A stretch of DNA of 64,000 nt from positions 5,332,001 through 5,396,000 of the forward strand of contig NZ_CP114065.1 in NCBI RefSeq assembly GCF_027627575.1. Direction: 5' to 3'. The notes below the pieces were generated by a model that was not told the DNA's origin, did no database searches, and worked only from the letters and a program-made list of their open reading frames with translations. This document shows positions 53,820 to 62,305 of this stretch, piece after piece; the stretch's first letter is position 1, and each line of letters begins with the position of its first letter. The DNA comes from Kribbella sp. CA-293567 (lineage in GTDB: Bacteria > Actinomycetota > Actinomycetes > Propionibacteriales > Kribbellaceae). The translations under genes were made by a program, and so were the position numbers.

Positions 53820-54726
53820 GGGGCTTCAGCGATTCGAACTTCTTGGGACCTACCCCGGGAACCTCCTGGAGTTCGTCGGTGCTGGTGAACCGCCCGTGCT
53901 CGTTACGCCAGTCGAGGATTCGCTGGGCGAGAACCGGGCCAACGCCTGGCAGCCCGTCGAGCTGGGCCAGAGTCGCGGTGTTGAGATCGACCGGCGTCGC
54001 GGAGGGTGCGCCCGGTGTGCCTACCGGTCCGGTTGATTTGCCAGCGGTCGGCGTACCAACTGGCGCAAGCGCTGGCATGCCGACGACGATCTGCTCGCCG
54101 TCGGTGACTTGGCGGGCGAGGTTGACCGACGTGAGATCCACTCCAGGAAGTGCTCCGCCCGCCGCTTCCAGTACGTCGGCGACGCGTGAGCCGGTCGGCG
54201 TTCGGACCAGGCCAGGACGACGGACCTTGCCGGCGACATGCACCACGACTGTTGTTGGCGACCCGGGTGCTCCGCTGCTGCTGCCCTGGGTGGGCAGAGC
54301 GGTACCTGAAATCGCAGTACCTGGCGTTGCTGCGCCGGGTGTTGCTGCGCCGGGTGTTGCAGGAACCTGAGTCGGCGTGGCCACCGGGGAACCGGTGGTC
54401 AGGCTCCCGGGCGTGGTGGGGATCGGCTCGGGGTTGGTGCGCAGGAGGGAGTAGGCCGCCCAGGTCAGGCCGACGACCAGGATGATGGCGAGCACGACCA
54501 CGTGGCGTGGCGACAAGGTCCATAGCGGTCCCTTCAAACGGTCTGGCAGGTCAATCGGCGGTGTCCAGCCGCCTCTGATCACTTCGGGGTCTTCTGCTTT
54601 GAACTCGTCGAAGTCTTCTGAGCGGCCTGCTTGCGGGGCTGGACGACGGCTCGCGGCTTGCAGCCGCGACAGTGCTTGGCGGCGGGCTTCCGGGTCCGGG
54701 GGTGGGGGTCGGCGGGAGAGCTTCAC
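53806..54726 (-). CDS. comEA: ComEA-type DNA-binding protein
   Basis: A 306-residue protein with one membrane segment near residues 73-93 (RHVVVLAIILVVGLTWAAYS), a long Thr/Pro/Gly-rich extracellular linker and a SLBB-like domain around HVAGKVRRPGLVRTPTGSR. A C-terminal double helix-hairpin-helix contains LNTATLAQLDGLPGVGPVLA and ELQEVPGVGPKKFE. ComEA binds incoming double-stranded DNA outside the cell and feeds ComEC, the next gene. The linker includes a short repeated TPGAA motif. Confidence 0.92.
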   Translation of the reverse strand: MKLSRRPPPPDPEARRQALSRLQAASRRPAPQAGRSEDFDEFKAEDPEVIRGGWTPPIDLPDRLKGPLWTLSPRHVVVLAIILVVGLTWAAYSLLRTNPEPIPTTPGSLTTGSPVATPTQVPATPGAATPGAATPGTAISGTALPTQGSSSGAPGSPTTVVVHVAGKVRRPGLVRTPTGSRVADVLEAAGGALPGVDLTSVNLARQVTDGEQIVVGMPALAPVGTPTAGKSTGPVGTPGAPSATPVDLNTATLAQLDGLPGVGPVLAQRILDWRNEHGRFTSTDELQEVPGVGPKKFESLKPHVRV

Positions 54727-54791
54727 GCCAGGGAACGTACGAGTGTTTCCCTTGTCTGGTGGGTCGAATTGTCAGCTTGGGGACAAGTGGC

Positions 54792-56585
54792 TCACGAGCC
54801 GTCGTCGAGGCGGTGGGTGCCGGTCTGGTCGACCCGGAACCTGAATCCATGGCGGGTCGTCCACTCCTGAACCTGGTCGTCGACGCGCTGAACCTTCCAA
54901 GCACCGTGGGTCTTCACCCGGTGGCTGAAGCGCCGCAGGGGTGCGAGGTTTGTCGTGCTGGTCTGTTTCGGTGGGCCGTTCGGATCGAAGGGTTCGATGT
55001 GATCGAGGTCGATGCCGTCGGTCGTTGCGGCGGTGCCGTACGGGAACTGCTCGACCGGGTAGGTGAGTTTGACCTGTTCGCGGATGCGGCGCGGGATCTC
55101 GTAGGCATCGACACTGACGGCGTTGTTGAGGTCGATCACCGGCTGGATGACAACCTGGTCGTGGCCGAGCAGTTCAGCAAGCCTCTTCGCGTAGACCGGG
55201 CCGTAGCCTTCGACGCGCGCGACGCCGTGTCCGGCGAGGAGGACCTCGTCGGTGATGTGGGCGTAGAGGACTGTTCGTCTGCGCTTCCGTCCGGTGTAGG
55301 CGAGCTGCTGAATGGCGTTGAGCTTTCGGCTCAGTTCTCGGCGCGCAGCGGCGTCCATCCCGTGGTCCGTGTCGTCGTGTGCTTCATCTGACTGGCCGGG
55401 CGGCTGCCAGAAGTCGGGCGACGGTCCTGGATCGGCGAAGCAGTCATCCGCGGCTGGGTCGCTGGGGTGGGGTGAGTCGTCGAAGTCGGGCTCGTCGAGT
55501 TCGTGGTCGGCGATCGCGGCCGAGTCAGCGGCGGACCGATCCCAGGCACGGTCGTCCGAGCACCAGGTGTGCGAAGGCGCTCGAGTCGGAGACGGCTGAG
55601 ACGGACACGGCTGCGACGGAGAAGGCAGTTCAGACAGCGTCGCCGCAGCAGGCGAGGCGTTGGGCGAGTCGGCTCCTCCGGGCGCAGCTGCGCTGGGTGA
55701 AGTCAGCTTGGAGGCTGACCCTGGCTGTCCTGCGGTATCACCGGAAGCAGACGAGTCCGGAGTGCCCGGAGCGTCCGCGGCGTCGGGCTGGTGAGCTGCG
55801 TCAGGCGAGTTGGTCAGATGGTTCGCGACCTGGAGAAGCTTGTCCGCGAGCGCAGGATCGGCAATCACGCCGATCGCCTTTGCACGGCGCTGGTCCAGGG
55901 AGTCGGTGTCGCCTAGAGCGGCCAGGGCATCGGCAATCTGACCAATGGTGGCCATAATGCGGAGGACATCACCTGTAGCGCCACGAACGAACAGCATCGT
56001 GGTGCCGTGGTCGTCTGTTCGGCCGGCCCATACTCCGCGCTTCTTGGCTCTCGCCTCAGCCGCGGCCTGCGCCGCCTCGGGGTCGGCCTGCCACATCGCT
56101 GCTCGGACGATGTTCGCAAGGCGCAATGGCGTCACCGAGTCGACGATGCTGGCGACTCTCTTGTCGACGATCGCGGCGGCATCCTGAGACAGCTCTAGGC
56201 ACGCCTTGGCGACCATGCGGGCCTTCCAAGCGGTGGCGTGGCCCGACAACACCTGCGCATAGGTCAGCGGAAGTCGGTGCCGCAGCGCTAGACACTGCCC
56301 CAGAAAGCTGGCCGCAGCGCCCATCGATCGGCCGGTGACAACCCCGAACTCCGCCACGGCGAACTCTGCGACCGCAGGGCAGCCCGCGCCGCCGTAGACG
56401 ATGCCGCGCTCACCGCCAGGATTGGTGAGCTCTCCTCTGACGATCGCAGGATCTGGATGAAGGTCCCCGAAGTGCAGAGCGAGCCGTAGCTCAGCGACCT
56501 CGGCCTGAGCCTGGAACGCATGCACCTCTGCCGCCGCGGCGAGCGTCTGCCGGGCGTCGTAGTTGTCCAACTCGAGAGGGAACAT
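54792..56585 (-). CDS. DUF222 and HNH endonuclease domain protein (13E12-repeat type)
   Basis: A 597-residue protein of the actinobacterial DUF222/13E12 family. The N-terminal 280 residues form the helical DUF222 region, with ATAWKARMVAKACLELSQDA. A middle part of about 150 residues is Ser/Pro/Ala-rich and disordered. The C-terminal HNH nuclease shows DGIDLDHIEPFDPNG, TNLAPLRRFSHRVKTH, supplying His, Asn and His. These genes are numerous per genome and often strain-variable; a mobile or phage origin has been proposed. An internal low-complexity linker of this length is unusual. Confidence 0.87.
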   Translation of the reverse strand: MFPLELDNYDARQTLAAAAEVHAFQAQAEVAELRLALHFGDLHPDPAIVRGELTNPGGERGIVYGGAGCPAVAEFAVAEFGVVTGRSMGAAASFLGQCLALRHRLPLTYAQVLSGHATAWKARMVAKACLELSQDAAAIVDKRVASIVDSVTPLRLANIVRAAMWQADPEAAQAAAEARAKKRGVWAGRTDDHGTTMLFVRGATGDVLRIMATIGQIADALAALGDTDSLDQRRAKAIGVIADPALADKLLQVANHLTNSPDAAHQPDAADAPGTPDSSASGDTAGQPGSASKLTSPSAAAPGGADSPNASPAAATLSELPSPSQPCPSQPSPTRAPSHTWCSDDRAWDRSAADSAAIADHELDEPDFDDSPHPSDPAADDCFADPGPSPDFWQPPGQSDEAHDDTDHGMDAAARRELSRKLNAIQQLAYTGRKRRRTVLYAHITDEVLLAGHGVARVEGYGPVYAKRLAELLGHDQVVIQPVIDLNNAVSVDAYEIPRRIREQVKLTYPVEQFPYGTAATTDGIDLDHIEPFDPNGPPKQTSTTNLAPLRRFSHRVKTHGAWKVQRVDDQVQEWTTRHGFRFRVDQTGTHRLDDGS

Positions 56586-56592
56586 GCGTTCG

Positions 56593-56622
56593 ATAATACG
56601 CTGCGTAATCAGCACATGCCAA
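56593..56622 (-). promoter_or_regulatory. Leaderless promoter of the DUF222/HNH gene
   Basis: Read on the minus strand, TTGGCA (56622-56617) is followed after 18 bases by TATTAT (56598-56593). Only 7 bases separate the -10 element from the ATG at 56585, and there is no ribosome binding site, so the mRNA likely begins at the start codon. Confidence 0.55.
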
Positions 56623-56700
56623 ATCGACGAACAGCCAAAATCCTTTATCCACAAGGCGAAAATAACAGTCGCAACGGGGCGAGGAACCGGATATGCAGCG

Positions 56701-57543
56701 TCAAAGCGGAGCGATGACTACAGCGAGCATCCCTGGCCCGACGTGCGCGCCGATGACAGCGCCGACCTCACGAAGCTCGATCTCCTCCGCCAGCGGGAGA
56801 CGCTCGGCCAGCCCGTCGGCCAGTGTGTGCGCCTTGTCCAGATTGGCCAAGTGATGCACCGCGACCTGGACCGGCCCGTCCCCCGCGCGCTGAACAGCGA
56901 TGTCCGCCAGCCGCGCGATCGCACGACTCGACGTACGGACTTTCTCCAGCGGAACGATCCGGCCGCCGCTGATGGTGAGCAGCGGCTTGACGGCGAGCGC
57001 AGTACCGAGGAGCGCCTGGGCTGCGCCGATCCGGCCGCCGCGTCGCAGGTATTCGAGGGTGTCCACGTAGAAGTACGACGAGACCGCCGCCATCCGCGCG
57101 CGAGCCGCCTTCTCCACGTCCGCCTGGCCGGCTCCCTGTGAGGCAGTGGCCGCGGCGGCGAGGACGGGGAAGCCCAGCCCCATCCCCAGCGAGCGCGAAT
57201 CGACGACGCGCACCGGCACCGGTGACTCCTTGGCGCCGATCATGGCCGCCTCGAACGTCCCCGACATGTCCCCGGACAGGTGGATCGACACGATCGACTC
57301 GGCCCCGGCTGCGGCGCACTGGGCGTACGTGTCGGCGAACGACTGCGGGGCCGGTCGGCTGGTCGACACCGGGGTAAAGGTCTTGAGCGCCTCGGCGACC
57401 GCATCCGAACTGGTCACGCCGTCGTCGTACGCCGTCCCGCCGATCACCACCTGCAGCGGTACGACGGTCAGCGGGAGCCGGAGCACCTCGTGCGCCGACA
57501 GACCCGCGGTGGAGTCGGTGACGACGTGCACGCGGGCTGACAT
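56701..57543 (-). CDS. DegV-family fatty-acid-binding protein
   Basis: A 280-residue DegV protein. The N-terminal VHVVTDSTAGLSAHE, TSRPAPQSFADTY with the TSxPS-like signature, and SIHLSGDMSGTFEAA bind the fatty-acid head group; LRRGGRIGAAQALLG is the usual central motif. In Gram-positive bacteria DegV/FakB proteins present fatty acids to the FakA kinase. No fakA is in the window. Its position close to comEA is conserved in actinobacteria; here the DUF222 gene has been inserted between them. Confidence 0.93.
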   Translation of the reverse strand: MSARVHVVTDSTAGLSAHEVLRLPLTVVPLQVVIGGTAYDDGVTSSDAVAEALKTFTPVSTSRPAPQSFADTYAQCAAAGAESIVSIHLSGDMSGTFEAAMIGAKESPVPVRVVDSRSLGMGLGFPVLAAAATASQGAGQADVEKAARARMAAVSSYFYVDTLEYLRRGGRIGAAQALLGTALAVKPLLTISGGRIVPLEKVRTSSRAIARLADIAVQRAGDGPVQVAVHHLANLDKAHTLADGLAERLPLAEEIELREVGAVIGAHVGPGMLAVVIAPL

Positions 57544-57595
57544 GCAGCGAGGTTACCGGACAGTTTTCGTCGGCGCCTGGTGTCAGACTCGGCGA

Positions 57596-58105
57596 ATGAG
57601 AGAGACGAGGGAGGAAGTCGAGGAACTACAGCGGCTGCTCGAGGCGGCGTACGAGCGCTCCACGGAGCATCTGCAGACCATCATCACCGACGAGCGCCGG
57701 CTTACGGCGGCAGAGCTCGTGCAGGTCCTAACGGGGATGTGCACGCTCAATCTGGCGACCGTCACGGCCGGCGGCGAGCCGCGGATCAGTGCTGTCGACG
57801 GGCACTTCCTGCACGGCCGGTGGGTCTTCAGTACGTCGGGGCAAGCGGCCAAGGCTCGGCAACTCAAAGCCAGACCGGCAGCAAGCATCTCGTACGTCGA
57901 TGGCGAGCGGCTCGGGATCTTCAGCCACGGGAAGGTGGAGTTCCTCTCCGCTGACCATCCTGACTTCGCCGAGATCGAGGCGCATCTGGTGGCCCACTAC
58001 GGCAGCTCCCCGTCGACCTGGGGTGACGACATCGTCTACTGCCGGCTGCAACCGCACTGGATGGTCGGCTACGCCTTCGACAAAGCCGCAGTGCTCGGCA
58101 GCTAG
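57596..58105 (+). CDS. Pyridoxamine 5'-phosphate oxidase-family protein
   Basis: A 169-residue split-barrel flavoprotein candidate. An N-terminal helical segment (about 1-45, ETREEVEELQRLLEAAYERS) precedes the flavin-binding barrel with MCTLNLATVTAGGEPRISAV and LKARPAASISYVDGERLGIF. The N-terminal helix is longer than in the protein at 23270-23782, so the two are not close copies. It probably binds FMN or F420 and may act as a reductase or stress protein. It is divergent from degV. Confidence 0.82.
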   Translation: MRETREEVEELQRLLEAAYERSTEHLQTIITDERRLTAAELVQVLTGMCTLNLATVTAGGEPRISAVDGHFLHGRWVFSTSGQAAKARQLKARPAASISYVDGERLGIFSHGKVEFLSADHPDFAEIEAHLVAHYGSSPSTWGDDIVYCRLQPHWMVGYAFDKAAVLGS

Positions 58106-58122
58106 GCAGCCGCAAGCGCCGC

Positions 58123-58166
58123 GGCGAGGTGGAGCGGCCATCCCCTGTGTGGCCCTCCACCTCGCC
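58123..58166 (+). terminator. Hairpin terminator after the PNPOx-like gene
   Basis: Two stacked stems, 12 bp (GGCGAGGTGGAG with CTCCACCTCGCC) and 5 bp inside, with one bulged base and a 9-base loop, lie 17 bases beyond the stop. No T-tract. It may also stop transcripts arriving from the other side. Confidence 0.75.
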
Positions 58167-58195
58167 GATAGAGCTGACTCCCCCTCGGTGTCAGC

Positions 58196-58564
58196 TCATC
58201 TGGCTTGGTACCGGCTGCGCGGTGAGTCGTCCCCTGTTCGTCTCACCGCAGTTCCCCCCGGGGAGCCCCAGCGGTCGATCCACCGGCGGGTGACCAAACC
58301 TGCCGGCTTTCCCGTATCGACCGGACCGGCACTCGTCCCCTGTGTCGTGTGCCTGGTCGCTGCTGGGACCCCGCCCCGGGTCACGTGCCCTGACGGCGCA
58401 CGGCCCCCGGTGTGAGGTAAGGCAACTTCGTACGAGCCAGCACTCCGGAGATCTCGACGGTCGTACGGCGCCCCCACCGTCCGAGCCTCGGATGCCCTCC
58501 GCGTCGCCTGCTCCGGAATCGAGATGCTCCCCGGCAGTGTGGTGGGCCATGCTCGGTTCGTCAT
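58196..58564 (-). CDS. Possible small protein with a strong ribosome binding site
   Basis: AAGGAGG lies 8 bases before an ATG at 58564, opening a frame for 122 residues that begins MTNRAWPTTLPGSISIPEQA and is rich in Arg, Gly and Thr. No family was recognised. A second frame starting at 58550 overlaps it. The composition of the last two thirds is not clearly coding, so the true product may be shorter or the gene decayed. The excellent ribosome binding site is the main support. Confidence 0.4.
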   Translation of the reverse strand: MTNRAWPTTLPGSISIPEQATRRASEARTVGAPYDRRDLRSAGSYEVALPHTGGRAPSGHVTRGGVPAATRHTTQGTSAGPVDTGKPAGLVTRRWIDRWGSPGGTAVRRTGDDSPRSRYQAR

Positions 58565-58883
58565 GGTCACCGCCTCCTTCTCTGCCCGTTCGGTTCGAGT
58601 CCGGTCTCGGATCTCTGGTTCGTGGAAGTTGTCCCTACGGCTGTAATTCTTGGTCCGGAGGGTGGGGTGGGACGAGGCAGAAGTACCGGCAGTTCTCCGG
58701 CAGCTTCTGCTGGTCGGCGTCATGGGTGGGTCGGTTCGGCGTCTGGGCGCGGTGATGCGCCGCGGTTGGGTGACTGAGAGCTCAGAGCTGGCTGAGAGGA
58801 GGTCGAGGGTTGAGGGCAAACTCTCGGTGAGGTGGCACACCTCGTCCGACCGCTACAGCACGCCGAGCACGCGATACCGGGTA
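58565..58883. other. Upstream region of the small gene, nothing recognised
   Basis: About 320 bases between the ATG at 58564 and the end of the large regulator gene. Open frames crossing it are not convincing. It probably contains the promoter of the small gene and the end of the regulator transcript. No hairpin with a T-tract was seen. Confidence 0.35.
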
Positions 58884-61445
58884 CTAAGACAGCGCAGTCA
58901 TCAACTCATCGGCCAGCTGCGTAGCAGCTTCTGCCGGGTTGGGATGCGGCCAGCCAGCAGCCGGCTTGGCGCTGCTGCACGACTCCTGAAGCACCGCCCA
59001 CGCAGTAGGGAGCATCGGCGGATCCATGGTGTCCTGCCACGACAGCAGTTGGCCGCAGAGATGGTCGGCCTGCTCATGCTCACCGAGAGCGTGCAGGACA
59101 GCCACGGCCTCAGGCATGACGTCCAGCAGGTAGACAACCCGTCCCTCGACCAGCAACCGGCTCACCGCGTCCCGGATGGCCGAGCGCGCCTGCTCCAGAT
59201 CCCCCGTACGCCGGGCCAGCCGGCTGCGGTAAAGCATCACCAGATAATCGAAATACCCGCGATGCCCACGGATATCGGCATCAGCCTCATCGATCAGCGT
59301 CTGCGCCAACTCGACCTGCCCAGCCGCAAACTCGACCATCGCGAAGCACCCGGCCACCTTGGTCCGCTCAGGATCGTCCGACGCCTGGCTCCCCCGCGCG
59401 AGCTCAGCCCATCGCCGGGCCTCCGACAGGTTTCCCAGCTCCAGCTCGACCCTGCTGAGCGCCATGTACGCCGTATCGTCCGGGTGCACCCCAGGAGTGG
59501 CCAGCGCCGCCTCCCACGCCAGCAACAGCTCCTTGGCCTCCGGCAGCCGCCCCCACCGAGCCAGGGCCAGCCCACAGATCGCCTGCACCGTCGCAGACCG
59601 CTGCACATCACCATGCGACCGCGCATCGGTCACCAGCGCCGGAATCTCCGCCAAGCTCTGTGTGTCGAGCAGCAGCGACCCCGACGACACCCAGCCGCCC
59701 CGAGCCATCAGCCCCATCTCGGACGAAGGCGAGATGAGCGTCCGCGCCTCCCCGTAGTACCGGCGAGCCGCCCGCACGTCACCTGTCAGGTTGGAGAGCC
59801 GCCCGGCGATGGCCAGCAACCTGCCGCTGACCTCCTTGTCCTGAACGTTGTCAGCACACAAGCTCGCCCACTGGATCCCACTCTCGGCGATGCTCGCCTG
59901 GTACTGCCACGCGATCCGGAAGCCGAGCACGATCGCGGCAGCCGTGTCCCAGTCTCCCAGCGCCGACGCCCGCTCGAGCGCAACCTCGAACGACGCCGAG
60001 TTCGCGTTGGCAGCCCGGTAACGCCGCTCTCGATCAGGGCTCGACCACGCGCCGTCCAGCCCCTCGACATACTTCGCGCACCAGGCGACAGTGCGGTCCT
60101 TGAACTCGACCAGATCATCGCCCTGCGAGGACAACCCCGCGTAGGCGTGCTCCCGGATCGTCTCCAGCATCTTGTACCGCGCGCCGTACAGCGCCTCGAA
60201 CTCCATCACCGGCTGCAGTAGCGACTTGTCGACCAGCTCGGCCAACAGCATCGGTACATCCAGCGGGTCGATCGGCTCCCCCGTGCATACGCCCACCACA
60301 GCATCCAGCGTGAACGGCGACCCGAGCATCGAGGCCCGGTACAGCAGCTGCCGCGCAGGATCTGACAACGCGTCGACACTCCACGCGATGGTGTCGGCCA
60401 GCGTCCGCTGATGCGGAGCCCCGAACCGCCGCGGTCCCGAAAGCAGCCGGAACCGGTCATCCAAAGCCGCCAGGATCGTCTCCACCGACAGCGAGCCGGC
60501 TCGAGCGGCCGCGAGCTCCAACGCCAACGGCAAGCCGTCCAGCCGCTGGCAGAGCCGAGCCACCGTCGCCGCGTTGTCAGCGGTCAACGCGAAATCAGGC
60601 CGCACCCGAGCCGCCCGCCGGCAGAACATCTCCACCGCGGGAGAAGCGGCGATCTCCTCCAGATCCTTGTCATTGCCCGGTACGCCGAGCACCTGCACCC
60701 GCCGCACGACCTCGTCCGGCAGGCCGAGCGGGATCCGCGACGTCACCAGTACGCCGATGCCAGGGAAGCTGCGGACCATCCGGTTGGCCACCGTCGCCAC
60801 CCCGTCGAGCACGTGCTCGGCGTTGTCCTCCACGATCACCAAATCGCCGGGCTTCCGTCCGGACAGCACGTCATCGAGATCCGATGTGCCGGGAGCCGTG
60901 CCGAAAGCATCAAGAATCGCCGACGGTACTGCGGCGTCGCGCTGCACCGTCGTGAGGTCGACGACCACCACCGCGGTGTCCACCGACGAGACTCGATCGG
61001 CAGCGGCCAGCGCGAGTTCGGTCTTGCCGACACCGCCCGGGCCCACCAGCGTGACGAGCCGGTTCTGCCGCAGCAGCTTCTCGATTTCCGCCAGCTCCAC
61101 ATCGCGACCGACGAGGCCGTCCGGGATCGGCCTGGTCCCTCGCCACCTCAGCCCGGTGGGCGCCGGGTCGGCCATCGCGATCACGGGCCGGACGGTCGCG
61201 TGACCGGCGGCGGCCAGGAAGCGTCCAGCGTCGCCGTCACGCAGCTTCAGGCCCACGGCCAGCAGCCGGACGGAGTCCTTGCGCGGACGGGCCACCCGGC
61301 CCGCTTCGAGCTCACGGATGGTCCTCACGCTGAGCCCGGCCCGATCGGCCAGTTCCTCCTGCGACAGTCCCGCCTGGACCCTCAGGTCAAGCAAGAGATC
61401 GGCAAAACCACGCCTTCCCTCAGCCCGGCCATCCGCGTCCGACAA
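58884..61445 (-). CDS. XRE-type regulator with NB-ARC ATPase and TPR domains
   Basis: An 853-residue STAND-class regulator. The N-terminal XRE helix-turn-helix (about 13-68) includes LRVQAGLSQEELADRAGLSV. The NB-ARC ATPase (about 105-400) has the Walker A GPGGVGKT (Lys141), Walker B-like LVIVEDNAEH and the GLPLAL motif. The C-terminal half is a set of TPR-like helical repeats. The start is a TTG at 61445 behind AAGGGG. Such proteins switch with ATP and ligand binding and often control secondary metabolism or stress genes; no target cluster is adjacent. Confidence 0.88.
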   Translation of the reverse strand: MSDADGRAEGRRGFADLLLDLRVQAGLSQEELADRAGLSVRTIRELEAGRVARPRKDSVRLLAVGLKLRDGDAGRFLAAAGHATVRPVIAMADPAPTGLRWRGTRPIPDGLVGRDVELAEIEKLLRQNRLVTLVGPGGVGKTELALAAADRVSSVDTAVVVVDLTTVQRDAAVPSAILDAFGTAPGTSDLDDVLSGRKPGDLVIVEDNAEHVLDGVATVANRMVRSFPGIGVLVTSRIPLGLPDEVVRRVQVLGVPGNDKDLEEIAASPAVEMFCRRAARVRPDFALTADNAATVARLCQRLDGLPLALELAAARAGSLSVETILAALDDRFRLLSGPRRFGAPHQRTLADTIAWSVDALSDPARQLLYRASMLGSPFTLDAVVGVCTGEPIDPLDVPMLLAELVDKSLLQPVMEFEALYGARYKMLETIREHAYAGLSSQGDDLVEFKDRTVAWCAKYVEGLDGAWSSPDRERRYRAANANSASFEVALERASALGDWDTAAAIVLGFRIAWQYQASIAESGIQWASLCADNVQDKEVSGRLLAIAGRLSNLTGDVRAARRYYGEARTLISPSSEMGLMARGGWVSSGSLLLDTQSLAEIPALVTDARSHGDVQRSATVQAICGLALARWGRLPEAKELLLAWEAALATPGVHPDDTAYMALSRVELELGNLSEARRWAELARGSQASDDPERTKVAGCFAMVEFAAGQVELAQTLIDEADADIRGHRGYFDYLVMLYRSRLARRTGDLEQARSAIRDAVSRLLVEGRVVYLLDVMPEAVAVLHALGEHEQADHLCGQLLSWQDTMDPPMLPTAWAVLQESCSSAKPAAGWPHPNPAEAATQLADELMTALS

Positions 61446-61570
61446 AGCCCGTCACCCCTTCAGAGCCTCACAGTCCCCCCACAACATAGCGTGACAGGGG
61501 TGTCGGCCCCGTATGCACCCAGTGACCACACTCCGGGACACTGCCGGGACAAGCGATTGATTACGGGCGC

Positions 61571-61777
61571 TCAGGCACTGACGCGAACTGAACTTGTTTC
61601 ATCCGCCACCGCATAAAGCGAAAGCACGCCGGACCATTCCTCGAGCCGCGCGCTGGTGTCGGCCCGGCCCGAATCGGCATTCAGCAGACTGCCGTCACAA
61701 ATACCTCTGGTCGCGTGGACCAGGAGCTCGGTACCGACCGCGAGCCAGTGCGCGCGGAGGTTCTCCAGGGCCGCCAT
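61571..61777 (-). CDS. Possible small protein of unknown function
   Basis: A 68-codon frame starting MAALENLRAHWLAVGTELLV, with balanced hydrophobic and acidic composition that looks coding. There is no ribosome binding site; an AT-rich TTGAATATTC lies directly before the ATG, so a leaderless message is possible. It sits alone between the large regulator and yjbQ. No family was recognised. Confidence 0.4.
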   Translation of the reverse strand: MAALENLRAHWLAVGTELLVHATRGICDGSLLNADSGRADTSARLEEWSGVLSLYAVADETSSVRVSA

Positions 61778-61873
61778 GCCGAATATTCAAGCCGAGACGT
61801 GTTTCGCGAACGTAACGCGTTCGGCAACATCGCGATAAGTCGCCGACAAAATCATAAACAATGGAATAAGCAG

Positions 61874-62293
61874 TCAGCCCGTCAACCAGGAAAGCCGGAC
61901 CTGCCGTTGCGGGTTGTCCACATTGGTGTCCACCAGGCAGATCGACTGCCAGGTGCCGAGAGCGAGCCGGCCGCCGATCACCGGGATGGAAGCGTACGGC
62001 GGGATCAGCGCGGGCAGCACGTGATCGCGCCCGTGGCCCGGCGTACCGTGCCGGTGCTGCCAGCGGAAGTCCCGCGGCAGCAACTCCTCGAGGACGGCGA
62101 GCAGGTCGGTGTCGCTGCCCGCGCCGGTCTCCAGGATCGCGATGCCGGCGGTCGCGTGCGGGACGAACACGTGCAGCAGTCCGTCACCCTGGGCCTGGTG
62201 GGCCTGGGCGGTGACGAACTGCTCGCACTTGCTCGTCAGATCGAAGACGACCTCGCGGCCGCCGGTTCCGACGTCGATCAGCTCTGAACGCAT
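61874..62293 (-). CDS. YjbQ/UPF0047-family protein
   Basis: A 139-residue protein of the YjbQ (UPF0047) family. The conserved FVPHATAGIAILE and the signature GTWQSICLVDTN are present, with His residues in DFRWQHRHGTPGHGRDHV likely at the active site. Some members show weak thiamine-phosphate synthase activity; the physiological role is unknown. It lies 12 bases downstream of leuS on the same strand and is probably co-transcribed. Confidence 0.92.
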   Translation of the reverse strand: MRSELIDVGTGGREVVFDLTSKCEQFVTAQAHQAQGDGLLHVFVPHATAGIAILETGAGSDTDLLAVLEELLPRDFRWQHRHGTPGHGRDHVLPALIPPYASIPVIGGRLALGTWQSICLVDTNVDNPQRQVRLSWLTG

Positions 62294-62305
62294 GCCTGCA
62301 GCGTG

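Noticed and set aside
54320..54362. Short direct repeats near the comEA linker
   Set aside because: They are in-frame codons for a TPGAA-type linker and not an insertion site.
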